A stretch of 64,000 nt of DNA from Sipunculus nudus (lineage: Eukaryota; Annelida; Sipuncula; Golfingiida; Sipunculidae), in NCBI GenBank assembly GCA_026874595.1, contig CM049308.1, forward strand, positions 1,141,001 through 1,205,000. Direction: 5' to 3'. The position numbers were made by a program, and so were the translations under genes. How positions within the stretch are numbered: the first letter of the stretch is position 1; each line of letters starts with the position of its first letter. Shown here in pieces: positions 20,671-31,618 of the stretch. The notes under the pieces were generated by a model that was given only the letters and a program-made list of their open reading frames with translations, did no database searches and was not told where the DNA came from.

Positions 20671-21812
20671 CCCTCCCAGATCACAAAGCTATGACAATTG
20701 CTGACAAATTGGTCACAGATATGTTTTTGCTTTTCGGCTGTCCCTTACAAATACATTCAGATCAAAGGCGAGATTTTGAATCGAAACTTGTCCATGAGCT
20801 TTGCAGAATGTTAGAAATAGACAAATTTCATACAGTCCCCTATCGTCCTCAATCAGATGGGCAAGTAGAGCGCTTCATGCGTACCTTAATTGGTATGCTT
20901 TCGTCCTTAATTCAGGATAATCATGTGAATTGGGATGATATACTCCCCTATGTCATGAGTGCGTATCGTGCTACCGTTCATGAGACCACCCAGTGCTCCC
21001 CAAACTTACTTTTTCTCGGGAATGAAACCAGAATGCCCATAGATCTCATTTACGGAAACCCTCCCCAGGAAAGAAAACCAGAATGTCCTAATGAATATGT
21101 AGAGTGGGTGCGAGACGCATCAAGGATAGCGCATGAATTTGCAAGGAAGCAAAGTGAAAAATCAGCTCAGAGACAGAAACGTTATTACGATGTCAGGACA
21201 GCCTCTAGACAAGTGGCAGTAGGCTCCTGGGTTTGGTATTACTATCCTCCAGTTGGTAATAAGAAACTAGGCAGAGGCTGGCTAGGACCTTACCTAGTAA
21301 TAGAGCAGGTGAGCAATGTCAACTACAGGATCCAGGAAACTCTTGACTCTCAGGCAAGGGTTGTTCATATTACCGTTCATGAGACCACCCAGTGCTCCCC
21401 AAACTTACTTTTTCTCGGATATGAAACCAGAATGCCCATAGATCTCATTTACGGAAACCCTCCCCAGGAAAGAAAACCAGAATATCCTAATGAATATGTA
21501 GAGTGGGTGCGAGACGCATCAAGGATAGCGCATGAATTTGCAAGGAAGCAAAGTGAAAAATCAGCTCAGAGACAGAAACGTTATTACGATGTCAGGACAG
21601 CCTCTAGACAAGTGGCAGTAGGCTCCTGGGTTTGGTATTACTATCCTCCAGTTGGTAATAAGAAACTAGGCAGAGGCTGGCTAGGACCTTACCTAGTAAT
21701 AGAGCAGGTGAGCAATGTCAACTACAGGATCCAGGAAACTCTTGACTCTCAGGCAAGGGTTGTTCATATTGGCCAAATTAAGAGGGAGACCCCCCTAGAG
21801 AAAATTGGATAA
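20671..21812 (+). pseudogene. pol: Gypsy-3 integrase core with duplicated C-terminal (GPY/F) domain
   Basis: Frame 3, the longest open stretch of the element (373 codons from 20691). It has the second catalytic Asp (HSDQ, codon 20760) and the Glu (PQSDGQVERF, codon 20868). A 133-residue segment then occurs twice in tandem. Each copy holds the core-to-C-terminal linker (CSPNLLFLG..ETRMPIDL), the basic helix KSAQRQKRYYD and the GPY/F module (GWLGPYLVIEQVSNVNYRIQ). Related elements have one such module. The duplication keeps the frame open, so this part could have been translated. The stop TAA is at 21810-21812. Confidence 0.85.
20972..21769 (+). repeat. 399-bp tandem duplication inside Gypsy-3 pol
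   Basis: Units 20972-21370 and 21371-21769 are direct, adjacent and differ by only about three bases; two change the protein (N to Y and C to Y). The length is a multiple of three. The near-identity shows the duplication is recent compared with the LTR divergence. Confidence 0.9.
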
Positions 21813-21814
21813 TT

Positions 21815-22069
21815 GTAGGTCCGGAGCAATCTCAGAGAACAGAGGATTGTTTAGTTGAGGAGAAATCACTACCTAGGGAGACAGAATCGTTTGAAAATTC
21901 TGCTGAAATCTTAACTGAAGCAAACTCATTAGATGAGATTGAGAAGCAGGAGTCTGATACCGAGCTTGATGGTAGCTTAGCTGAATCTCAAGCACAGGGA
22001 AATACAAGTCATGAATTACTCAGGAGGAGTAGTCGTAGAAGAAAACCAGTCGATAGGCTAGATTTATAG
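21815..22069 (+). pseudogene. pol: Gypsy-3 Pol C-terminal tail
   Basis: Frame 2 after one more frameshift. About 84 codons, acidic (many Glu, Ser and Asp), ending in a basic cluster RRSSRRRKPVDRLDL and TAG 22067-22069. This acidic-then-basic ending is usual for Pol of gypsy elements with a GPY/F domain. Confidence 0.65.
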
Positions 22070-22384
22070 AATTTCTTATGTCATTGATAATGTTTCGTAT
22101 ATGCTTATATGATCCACAACAAAGTATTTGTTTTTTATATAATAATATTTGGTATTTAATGTTATTTATACTCAAATGTAAGACATATACATCAGTCACT
22201 CAGTTTATGCATGGCAAATACCTATTTATAATAAGATATATCAATCGCATGTACACAAGCAGTAACTTCACACAATAATAAGTTGCAATTTTAATTAGCT
22301 CAGCTTGAGTTAAACCTGGTCTGAAAGCTCACTGTACCTTGGTACATGCATGCTCTATCCTCTTGCTTGTACGCTGACGCAGGT

Positions 22385-22790
22385 ATGGCTGAAGACGAAC
22401 CGAAGTTAGCTCAAGTCGCAGTAGAAACGGGGGAAAACTCCCTAAAAGAGACTGAACAATGTTCAGGGCTGCAATGTTGCCCGAAGGAATGATAAGGCAT
22501 ACATAGACAGTGGGTTATATGTGATGAACCGGTAACTCGCCGCTTCTTTTGTCCTTTTCGGGACGATGAACAATGCATATATAGTAGCCCAAAGAGGGAC
22601 AACATAAAAAGACACTGTAGGGACATGCATAAAAACAAATGTCCAACAAGAGAATCTGCTGAAACGTTAACGAAACGACATCTCCTCAAAGTCGGGGAAT
22701 ATCAAAACAAGAGGTATGTTCCACCTGGACCTGTACGGCCTTCTATAGACCTACAAGAGTACCACAAATAGGAAAAGTTAGATAGCCTTT
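22385..22790 (+). pseudogene. Post-pol accessory ORF, part 1 (zinc-finger-like)
   Basis: Between pol and the 3' LTR. The ATG at 22385 (context gtATGg) opens frame 2: 35 codons to TGA, TAA at 22490-22495, then the same frame stays open. It includes a Cys/His cluster CPFRDDEQC ... RHCRDMHKNKC (about 22550-22645) that resembles a C2H2 zinc finger, then a Pro-rich stretch. Stops follow near 22770. I do not recognise the protein. The pattern (N-terminal Cys/His cluster, acidic middle, coiled coil in part 2) suggests one gene damaged by stops and one frame change. It has no Env features: no signal peptide or membrane segment is seen. Confidence 0.5.
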
Positions 22791-23346
22791 GACGCATAGA
22801 GTTCGGTCCTGCACCATGCCATTAATCATGTCAGATAGACCAGAGACTGACCTAGTAGAACACGAAGGAACTGGTTCTGACCAGACAGAAACAGCGCAAA
22901 CGCCGGATATAAGTGTCATCGGTGGTGCATGTGTTGCGACTCCTCAAGTAACCAAGGCCGGTTTGTCGGAGACTGAGTCGCGAGAAGCATCTTCGGATGA
23001 TCCACAGGCCAGCACACCTGAGTGCCGGTTAGAACTGGGAGTTGTGCCGGTGACAAACTTCACGTATGAGAAAGTATGAACTTAGGACAGTTTTTGGTTA
23101 ACCGTTGGAAACACCATAGCCGTCAGTTCAAAAAGAGGTTGTGAGATAAATGACGAGCAAACGGCCAAGAAATTAAGAGAGGAGTTAGAAGAGAAGGAAC
23201 GGATAATTCAAGAACAAGGGAAGCGACTTGAAGAGATGGCAGAAACACTGAGGAAGATGGAGGAACGCGCGATTGAAGCTGGGAGGAAAGCCGAGATCTT
23301 CTCTCGAGGGATTGCCGTGCTGAATGAGAGCGTGCAAGAGAACTGA
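22789..23346 (+). pseudogene. Post-pol accessory ORF, part 2 (coiled coil)
   Basis: Frame 1 is open from about 22789, without an ATG at the very start. First comes an acidic Thr/Glu/Asp-rich region to TGA 23077-23079, with a further TAG soon after. The same frame then continues into a strongly charged heptad-like segment of 67 residues (from about 23143: KKLREELEEKERIIQEQ, KRLEEMAETLRKMEERA), ending TGA 23344-23346. The heptads predict a coiled coil. No homologous family is known to me. Probably the C-terminal part of the preceding accessory protein. Confidence 0.5.
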
Positions 23347-24140
23347 ACTGTATGGTATGCTAAGACACTGTCTGGGATTTAGTACTTTTTGATAACTTGT
23401 GTGACTTTGCTTATACCAAATGTGACTTTGTCCCCGGAACTCATTTTTCTATATATATTTTAAGAAGCTTATATTTTTATAAGTTTTGATATTTGTACGA
23501 TTTTGATATTATATACATGTATGTTCAGGAGATTAAGGCTGTCTGAAGCCCCTGAACATTAAACGTATAACATGATCTCACGCTGACTTTCTGAGAGAAA
23601 TTTTTATACTTTGTAACTTGGTATTGTGACGTAGCAATACATGAACTCATATTTATGCCAGGTGGTATGGTACCAAGAGGTATCAAAGATATGTAGTGTG
23701 CGGATGACATGTAATGTGACTCTACAATAAGAGTATACACTGAAGTATAATGTAAAAACCTGAAGTATTATATTTAACTGTGAAAGCTGGACACAGCATG
23801 CTAATCGTGAGCACCAGTACAGTGTATAGTCCTGGAGAGAAAGACTTTTGATACACCAGGTCACGTAGAAGCACTTAAGTGATAGCATGTCTGCAGAAAT
23901 TTCAAGCGATAGTTACCGGTGATATCATAGTTCTTCAGTATCAGTCACGAAAACGTTTGACATTCGTAATCCAGTGATAATAGCGATACTGATGTATGAT
24001 TATTTGTGAGATTTCAGATTTCTTGAGATTTTTTTTTAGATTTCTCATTTTAGATTTTTATATAGATTTCAAGTATAGAATTGTAAGGTCAGGTAAAATC
24101 ATATTTCGAGGGTAAAAATGTTACTGAGGAACATTATTTT
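23347..24140 (+). other. Gypsy-3 3' non-coding region
   Basis: AT-rich region between the accessory ORF and the polypurine tract. Minus-strand ORFs here have no recognisable content. Confidence 0.5.
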
Positions 24141-24154
24141 AAGGAGGAGAGGAA
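24141..24154 (+). other. Gypsy-3 polypurine tract
   Basis: AAGGAGGAGAGGAA directly precedes the 3' LTR. Confidence 0.85.
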
Positions 24155-25176
24155 TGTAGTGATTTAAGGCTTTATTGAGCATCTAACTTTGTTTCGTTTA
24201 CTTTAACTTTAGTATAGGAAAGATCAAGCTGTGTTGTGTACACAGGGATGCCGACTGTTATATTATATTCCCTTGTGTCTGATAGTACCTACAGCAACGT
24301 CTAGTTATTTCTCCCACAAGTCATTGGGTGCAGAGTAACCTCAAGTCAAGTCATGTGCCCTTCCATAATTGATGGCTGACTTAAAATAGTGTTCTTAATT
24401 CTGATTGGCTGATCAGCCCTATATAATACAGGCCCCCTGTTCAGAGCAGGACAGAGGGCACATGGCATTTGAGACTCAGTCATTAGGTCAGAGACAGAGA
24501 GTGCAGCCAGAGCAAGATGAACTTGTCAGGAAATGTCGAAGGATACTGAGCTGACCAGTGTGGCGGTGAGTTTAGGGCTGGGGATTTCTTAAGCTGAGCT
24601 AGATTATGGAGATTGATTTAAAACTCAAGTAGAACTAAACTCGTACGTAATACCCGCACAAGCTCATCATATTCAAACAAACTTGTTAATAATGCTCACC
24701 CAAGCTCATACGCATTTGTACATAATGTTCACACAAGCTCATCATGCTCAAACAAACTCATTAGGAAATATCTCAATGCAACTGGCATGTTAAATCTCAT
24801 TAAATCTCACCGCCATGTTTATGTGTAGTTTAAGAGCGACATAGTCAGGGAGGGATTTCAGTAATTCTAGGCAGTTTTGTTATTCCAATAAGTTTTATTT
24901 TATTTTTATTTATTATTCATTGGTATTGCAATAAAGTTTCATAATATATGCTCTTGTTGGATACTTGTCTGCGTATCCTTACACTACAGGCCTTCCTGCA
25001 ATAACCCCTCAGTGCTTGGCTGATTCGCGAATCGACCAGGGACCTGGGAATTGTAGTGAGAGGTCTGGGTGGATGTTGAGTTTATTAAATCCCCTAGACA
25101 ATGAGTTATCAGATATACTTTTAAGGGTACAGTTTACCAGCAGACCTCGGCCTGGGCCCCTCCCCAGACCGCTACA
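24155..25176 (+). repeat. Gypsy-3 3' LTR
   Basis: Begins TGTAGTGATTTAAGGC and ends CCGCTACA; 1022 bp. It keeps about 30 bp near 25050 that are missing from the 5' LTR. A 99-aa ORF at its end is fortuitous. Confidence 0.95.
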
Positions 25177-25378
25177 AATCATTTGTGAAATAGCTGTGAA
25201 GCATGAACGTATTAAGTTTACATGGACTCTGCAACAAATCAGTGACCTATCATTGTTTAACTGATGTAAAGTATACAGACCTGGGAGCCAACCGTTGACC
25301 AGTAAATCGTCTGGCTAGAAGAAAAAATGGCTGGCTAGCCGGCTGAGCCGGCTCAGGTCTAAGAACAACTAGATATTT

Positions 25379-26621
25379 TTTTGGCACCGCAGGTGCCATA
25401 TCATCCCCATGCAATTAATCCCCCCATCCCCTTTAAGAATAGGCCCCCATTAAGAATAGGCAACAATTAATATCAGACCACACTCATAGAAAAGGTCATG
25501 ACCCCAATTTCAATATACATCACCCCCTAACCCATGTCTATGTATATGCATAATATGAAAGAAATCTGTCCATTAGTTTTTGACTTATAATGCTCACAGT
25601 ACTGTTAAGTGGCAATGATGGGGTATTAAACGGCATGAAAACAAGTAAAAGAATAACAGGTGGCGCTACCAGTTTCCGGTACATGACAACACTATCCTAG
25701 ATCTTCGGTCAAGTTGATTTTTGGACCAATCCATGCATCCCTTATTGAGATATTAATGATTTTGTGTAATTTTAACCATATATGGCAATATTCAAGGTCA
25801 AGGCCACTCTAATAGGAAAGGTCATGACCCCAATTTATATATACATCATCCCCTAACCCATGTCTATGAATATGCGTAATATGAAAGAAATCCATCCATT
25901 AGTTTTTGACTTATAATGCTCACAGTACTGTTAAGTGGCAATGATGGGGTATTAAACGGCATGAAAACAAGTAAAAGAATAACAGGTGGCGCTACCAGTT
26001 TCCGGTACATGACAATACTATTCAAGATCTTTGATCAAGTTGATTTTTGGACCAATCCATGCATCCCTTATTGCGATATTAAAGATTTTGTGTAATTTTC
26101 ACCATATATGACAATATTCAAGGTCAAGGCCACTCTTATTGGAAAGGTCATGACCCCAATTTATATATACATCATCCCCTAACCCATATCTATGTATATG
26201 CATAATATAAAAGACAGCTGCCCATTAGTTTTTGACTTATAATGCTCACAGTACTGTCAAGTGGCAAGGAGGTATTAAACGGCACGAAAACAAGTAAAGA
26301 ATAATAGGTGGCGCCACCAGTTTCTGGAACATGACAACCCTATCCATAATCTTCCATCAACTTGATTTTGGGATCAATCCATGCAAGAATTTGTGTAATT
26401 TTCCCCAAAATTGGAACTATTCAAGGTCAAGGACACTCTCCTAGTTAAGGTTATGACCTCATTTTAAATAGGCGTCGTCTTCTCACCCATATCTATACAT
26501 ATACCAAGTTTGGTAAAGATCCGTGAAATAATTTTTGAGTTATCGCGCCAACAATATTTATATGCGGCGGCGGCGACGGGTATGAAAACATAGTATCCCC
26601 CGACTTTGTCTGAGGATACAA
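25379..26621 (-). mobile_element. Helitron-like element B1
   Basis: On the minus strand it starts TTGTATCCTCAGAC and ends with a hairpin (GGCACCTGCGGTGCC), a short AT spacer and CTAG. It lies exactly between host A (25378) and T (26622). This is the canonical Helitron 3' signature and A|T target. Inside, a unit of 326 bp is repeated (GGCAATGATG-type landmarks at 25611, 25937 and 26263). No Rep/helicase is encoded, so it is non-autonomous. The start TT instead of TC is atypical. Confidence 0.75.
25500..26480. repeat. 326-bp tandem repeats inside Helitron B1
   Basis: Three consecutive units spaced exactly 326 bp apart by landmark. The third is more diverged. Each includes aaggtcaaggccactct and a ggtggcgc[t/c]acc stretch. 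The same units occur in B2 and B3. Confidence 0.85.
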
Positions 26622-27200
26622 TGATGATGGCTGAGTGGACAACGTTGTGGCTGGCTAGCCGGCTGAGCCGTAAAGATGAGGCAAATATTTAATGGACAAA
26701 ATGTTGTCTCAGTCTTATACGATTAAATTTTTATGTACAATAATATGTAACAAACTTAACGAATATTTTGACAGCGAGTAACGGTTACGTGAAGGATGGG
26801 GGGTTCCCCCATTGTGTTTTCAGATCTGACATTTTAGTGTTTTGGCGAAGCTGAGCGTTTATTTGATCAGATGAAAATTGTTATTATTTTCCTCATTTCT
26901 TTTGACAGACGTTGGGTACACATGAATTATATGATCTCAACTGATAAAAACGTTACCTTGCTAAAAAGCATTTAGGAAAATCGAAGGTTTGAATTCAGCT
27001 ATTGAGATATATAGATATCATTGTTTGCATCCGCTGAGCAACTGTTTTCGTGCATGCGCTCACTTGCATGACAAATCAACCGGATAATCGTTTTTCGTGT
27101 TCCGAACTTAAAGTGTCTTGGCTTGACGTACTGTTTGCTTCTTTTTATAACTGTATCACATGGGGTTATGGGAAAGGGCATATGGGAAATTTTGTCAATT
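26622..27200. other. AT-rich stretch, no gene seen
   Basis: Continues the interval of 25279-28687. A GGCTGGCTAGCCGGCTGAGCC block at about 26650 repeats the one left of Helitron B1 at about 25340. Otherwise nothing is recognised. Confidence 0.4.
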
Positions 27201-27205
27201 TATAT

Positions 27206-27257
<52 letters not shown>
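27201..27257. repeat. (TA)n microsatellite
   Basis: Near-perfect TA run with one AAA interruption. Confidence 0.95.
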
Positions 27258-27260
<3 letters not shown>

Positions 27261-28440
27261 ACAGAAAGTCACGCTTCACCCGCGGATGTCTCTAAATAAA
27301 TTAAAACATTTGGTAATAATCTGTCATTTGAGGAGAGAGAGAGGTGACATAATCGTCAAAATCGAGCCCCAGCCAAATAGTTGTTATAATAATCATGAAA
27401 AATTGATTACTTAAAACACGTATTGTGAATTATTCTCGATGTAATCTTAACAGACCAATTCACTGCCACAACCACGAAATCCCTGATTCCATTTCCCCTA
27501 GACTGAGATCGACATGTTTTTTCCTGCGCTGAACTTTCCTGGTCGCAATTGTATACCTAATTTACCACGTGTCTTAATTGAAATAGGAATTCTGTCATTA
27601 ATTTTCGCAGGTGTCAGCCTCAATCATCCCCGTGACTTCTGTGACCCTTTATATGTTCATGAGGCAACATGTTTATCAGTGGTTGAAGCAGCCGGTGTCT
27701 GCAGCTGTTTGACACTGATTTGGTCTCGCGTTTTAACTTCAAATTGCAAACAAGTCAGACTCGCTTAAAATTATAGTTTCCGCTCAAGGATTTTATGACA
27801 TTCATCCATCCAGGTGTTTTCGCGAATGATATTCGTAGCATGCATGATAATAAAATGACGTAGTTATGAGCGGTCGCTGGCTGCCGACATCGTTTCACGG
27901 TTATACGTACACTAAAATGACATATATTGGCTGGAAAAAATGATAACAAAAAAGCATGCGTATTTTTTCCATACATATAATAGCTTTTCTCTATGGTTTT
28001 CATTCATTTAATCCTGAATGTTAACCGAGCAGTACATCATTTTTTTTTATATTGCACATCGACCTCAATAACTTTAAATGACCAAGCATCATTATATGAC
28101 TGAATAAACTTGGGAATGATCTGGATTCTTCTTTTTTCTCTTCATTTCTGAGCAACCGGGGTTGGAGAAACGCCCTTGATCAAACGGGGAATATGCCATT
28201 TATCCGGTCTGAAAAAAGGGGCTTGCGGGAACCTTGTTAACTGTCAAACATAATGACTTACAACTTCCACAAAATTAATCATGCATTACCATTGCGAAGC
28301 CATGCATGCAGCTCGGTGAAATCTGCTGGAGACGGGTTTGTGTTAACATATTACTGTAGTAACTATTTACAAGCTGACGTATGCAAGCGAATATCCTTTT
28401 TATCATCCGCTTATCAGTATCTAACCTCCGGCTGAGCCTG
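27258..28440. other. Low-copy-looking stretch without a supported gene
   Basis: AT-rich. An 84-codon frame at 27514-27768 (+) contains no recognisable motif. I see no matching copies elsewhere in the window. Confidence 0.4.
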
Positions 28441-28452
28441 TGTTAAATAATT

Positions 28453-28680
28453 GGCGGCGGCTGGCGCAATTCGGCGGCTCAAGAAAACTATCAGCGGCGG
28501 CTAGCTTATAAAATATACGGCGGCGGCTGGCGCAATTCGGCGGCTCAAGAAAACTATCAGCGGCGGCCTGCTTATAAAATAAACGGCGGCGGCTGGCGCA
28601 ATTCGGTGGCTCAAGAAAACTATCAGCGGCGGCTAGCTTATAAAATAAACGGCGGCGGCTGGCGCAATTCGGCGGCGGCT
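28453..28680. repeat. 66-bp GC-rich tandem repeat
   Basis: Landmark CTGGCGCAATTCGG recurs at 28461, 28527, 28593 and 28659, exactly 66 bp apart. Each unit alternates (CGG)n blocks with an AT-rich spacer. It abuts the inverted ACCTGGGAGCC end. Confidence 0.9.
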
Positions 28681-28957
28681 CCCAGGTTTAATAGTATAGT
28701 AAAAGGGTAAGTTACTTGTAACCCCTAATATTCTTTTATAATTTGATTGTATAGAAAGTAAACAAAAATATCTTTCAGCAATCAGATGCATTTTCAGTTA
28801 ACTTAAAGCGGTAGATTGAGGTTAAAATTAACTTCATGTGTACCATTTTCAGAGAGTGAGGCCAGAGAAGTCCCACTGGGAAAATAATTCACATAATGCC
28901 ATATAGAGCAACTACGGAAGCGTATTGCTGCCACCTGGTAAAATAAAAATAAAGTAT

Positions 28958-29083
28958 TTATCTCGTACGTACGACATACTATCTCGTACGTACGACATAT
29001 TATCTCGTACATACGACATACTTTCTCGTACGTACGACATACTATCGCGTACGTACGACATATTATCTCGTACGTACGACATA
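28958..29083. repeat. Left 21-bp palindromic array of the foldback element
   Basis: Six units of 21 bp. Each has the 12-bp palindrome TCGTACGTACGA within tatctcgtacgtacgacata. The small ORF across it is a repeat artefact. Confidence 0.95.
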
Positions 29084-29916
29084 ATTATTCTTATGCATCT
29101 GATTCACAGAATACACAACTGGGGCCAACTGATATATGTATAAGCAATATATATGTTAAATGGATATATGTGAGTTAGGCTTCTTATATTCCAAAATTGA
29201 TCTGTATAAGAACTAGATTTATGACATGACGCACAGTGTCACTCGCCCTACTGTAAACGGCACGAAGTTAGACTGATGGGATCAAGCACTTCGTTTCATA
29301 ATATATGAATCAGGAACCTCTCTTAACGGGCATCTCTGTATTACAGACACCTCTATATTGACACTCAAGGTTCATATTCTTTTACAATAATATGTGTTTT
29401 GTTTCACGTTATTAACTCATTTTAGCTGAATACGAAAGTTGTTCAGCAAATCCATGCCGATACACGGGCTCAATATCTCCTGTTACCGGTTTTGTATACG
29501 TTATTATGGTTCTGTGTGTGAGTAAACACAGTGCACCTTTGTCGATTAACTATAATAAGACTGCGTGACCAGAAGCAAGATCTTAGTTTAGCACATGCGA
29601 CAATCATTAAAAAAAAAAGAAGAAACATGACAGAAAAAAACACCCAGAAAAGCTTGAAAAACCTTGATTTGTGAAGTTTATTTTTACGGCCACCAGATGG
29701 CGTGAGCGCTGTTTGTTTTTCCTCATTGATCGTGCCCGGGGCAAGTATTTTTTCAACTTGTATACAAGAGAAAGCAAACAAAGAACGAAATATTGAAAGA
29801 TACCGTAATAGTTTAAGGAGACTAAATTGTATTTTTATGTATACTCAAAATACCTGGTTTGTAAAATGTAAATATATATAGGTCCTTTTTTATTTAAAGT
29901 CTCTACCATACAATCG

Positions 29917-29927
29917 GCTCTCTCTCG

Positions 29928-29992
<65 letters not shown>

Positions 29993-30020
29993 GGTGTGTG
30001 TGTGTGTGTGTGTGTGTGTG
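29917..30020. repeat. Compound microsatellite (CT)n-(TA)n-(GT)n
   Basis: Three different dinucleotide runs in succession in the loop of the foldback element. Confidence 0.95.
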
Positions 30021-31420
30021 AAAAGACTGAAAGCCTTGGGATATAATACCAGCGCTGTGCTATACAGCCGGTGGATACTATTAATGTCATTAGTAATACA
30101 TGTAATGTCTATCAGAGATTCTTGTTTGACCAGATAAAATATCCCGACATGTACAAGAGACACAATTAGTTATTGTTACTTGAGGGGGATTCCTATGCTT
30201 ATATGGCAAATTTAAAATGGAAATAAAATTTAGAAACGAGACCAATCGTTTAGAAACGAGACAAACACAGTGCTCACGCCAGCTGGTGGAGGTACAGCAT
30301 AAATTCACAATTCAAGGGTTTTCAAGCTTCTCTAGGTGTTTCTTCTTTCATGTTTCTTTTCCTTTTTATAATTGTCGCATGTGCGCGACCAAGATCTTTC
30401 CTCTGGTCACCCGGCCTTCTTATGTAAACACTTAACAGACACTTATAGAGGTTCTGTAATACAGAGATGCCCATCAGGAGAGGTTCATGATTCATATATT
30501 ATGAAACGAAGTGCTTGATCCCATAAGTTGAACTTCATGCCGTTTACAGAAGGGTAAGTTACACGTACATGTAACACAAACAAGATCTTTTACCAATCCG
30601 CAAATGAGACAAATCTGAGGTGTAGATTTAACCACCACTTCAGCCTGACATATGAGGTTAAGACTTATTTTAGAATTTCGTATTCTTCGGTCACAGATTA
30701 ATCGCACGTACATGAGTTATAGTTTTTAATATATTTTTTTTTTAATAATTTAGTTAAAAATAAAAATTATACGTACCCTATTAAATGGATTGTTGTCTGT
30801 TCAGCTACCCATCAATCATATCCATGGCTGTATATGCATTAAATACTTTAAAAGATTAACTACACGATGCGTTATGTATAAATATAGTTCTTAGACAGAT
30901 CATTTTAGAATATTAGAAACCTGCCTCACAAATATCCATTCTCAGTTACTTAAAAATAGGCTATTTGGGAGCTGTACCTCCTGACCGAACCCTTCTTTCT
31001 CCAAAAAGTAGTTTCAGTTTGGCAAAGGCAAGATTTGTTTCTTATTTACATTATGACAGGCTCACTATTATATAACATCATATACTGCTAACATTATTTA
31101 ATCACCTGTCTTAAAATAAGAGTTCTGTATATGACTGTCAGACGACGATTTGATGTATATTTCGCTTGCTTGAATATTACAGAAACATCAACACACAAAA
31201 TAATGTGAATCGAATAGCATTTAAATAAATACTATAAATAAATAGGTATATGTGAGTGTGTGTGTTGGTTTCAACGGTGGTCCTAGGGTTTGCAAGGAGG
31301 TGGAGATGTTGTATATATATAGTTAATGTGAAAACATACATTATTTAACATATACATATTGCTTATACATATATCTGTTGGCATGTTGTCCAGTATATGA
31401 ATCAGATCCGTAAGATTTAT

Positions 31421-31566
31421 TATGTCGTACGTACGAGATAATATGTCGTACGTACGAGATATTATGTCGTACGTACGAGATAATATGCCGTACGTACGAG
31501 ATAATATCTCGTACGTACGAGATAGTATGTCGTACGTACGAGATAGTATGTCGTACGTACGAGATA
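31421..31566. repeat. Right 21-bp palindromic array of the foldback element
   Basis: Seven units, inverted relative to the left array, with most units keeping TCGTACGTACGA. Confidence 0.95.
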
Positions 31567-31618
31567 AATAATTTATTTTTCTTTTATCAGGTGGCAGCAA
31601 TACGCTTCCGTAAGCAAC

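Larger units (their letters stand above)
15031..25176 (+). mobile_element. Gypsy-3: large Ty3/gypsy LTR retrotransposon, defective
   Basis: 10,146 bp with LTRs of 1002 and 1022 bp, a perfect tRNA-Pro-type primer site, gag-pro-RT-RNase H-integrase, an extra degenerate ORF region after pol, and a polypurine tract. The 4-bp duplication AATC lies at 15027-15030 and 25177-25180. The LTRs differ by scattered substitutions and indels, including a larger gap near 15920-15940. It is therefore older than Gypsy-1 and Gypsy-2. The coding frames carry many stops and frameshifts and a deletion removing the front of RNase H. Confidence 0.95.
25279..28687. mobile_element. Interval with inverted ACCTGGGAGCC ends (possible old transposon)
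   Basis: ACCTGGGAGCC at 25279-25289 is matched by its reverse complement at 28677-28687. Just inside are Gly/Ala-codon-like GC-rich blocks (ggctggctagccggctgagcc left, ggcggcggctggcgc right), unlike the surrounding AT-rich DNA. The flanks do not show a clean target duplication. The Helitron B1 sits inside. No transposase was recognised; an 84-codon frame at 27514-27768 has no known features. Confidence 0.35.
28913..31612. mobile_element. 2.7-kb foldback element with long inverted arms
   Basis: The ends are inverted: TACGGAAGCGTATTGCTGCC from 28913 and its complement up to 31612. The 6-bp duplication AGCAAC flanks at 28907-28912 and 31613-31618. The arms carry mirrored blocks in order: terminus, 21-bp array, atatgtataagcaatat block, a 'gggatcaagcacttcgtttc' block (about 29278 and 30510), and a cluster with 'gaccag..agatctt..cacatgcgac' (about 29570 and 30390). 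The centre (about 29700-30290) is a loop with microsatellites. No transposase is present. Superfamily unknown. Confidence 0.8.

Noticed and set aside
22385-23346. Envelope gene of an endogenous retrovirus in Gypsy-3
   Set aside because: Position fits, but there is no signal peptide, furin-like site or membrane segment; instead a Cys/His cluster and a coiled coil are seen.
27514-27768. 84-aa ORF as a host exon
   Set aside because: No motif, no clear splice-site support and no partner exon; chance ORF is as likely.
28958-29083. Regular 21-bp units as a possible CRISPR array
   Set aside because: There are no unique spacers, the genome is eukaryotic, and the arrays are mirrored in a foldback transposon.
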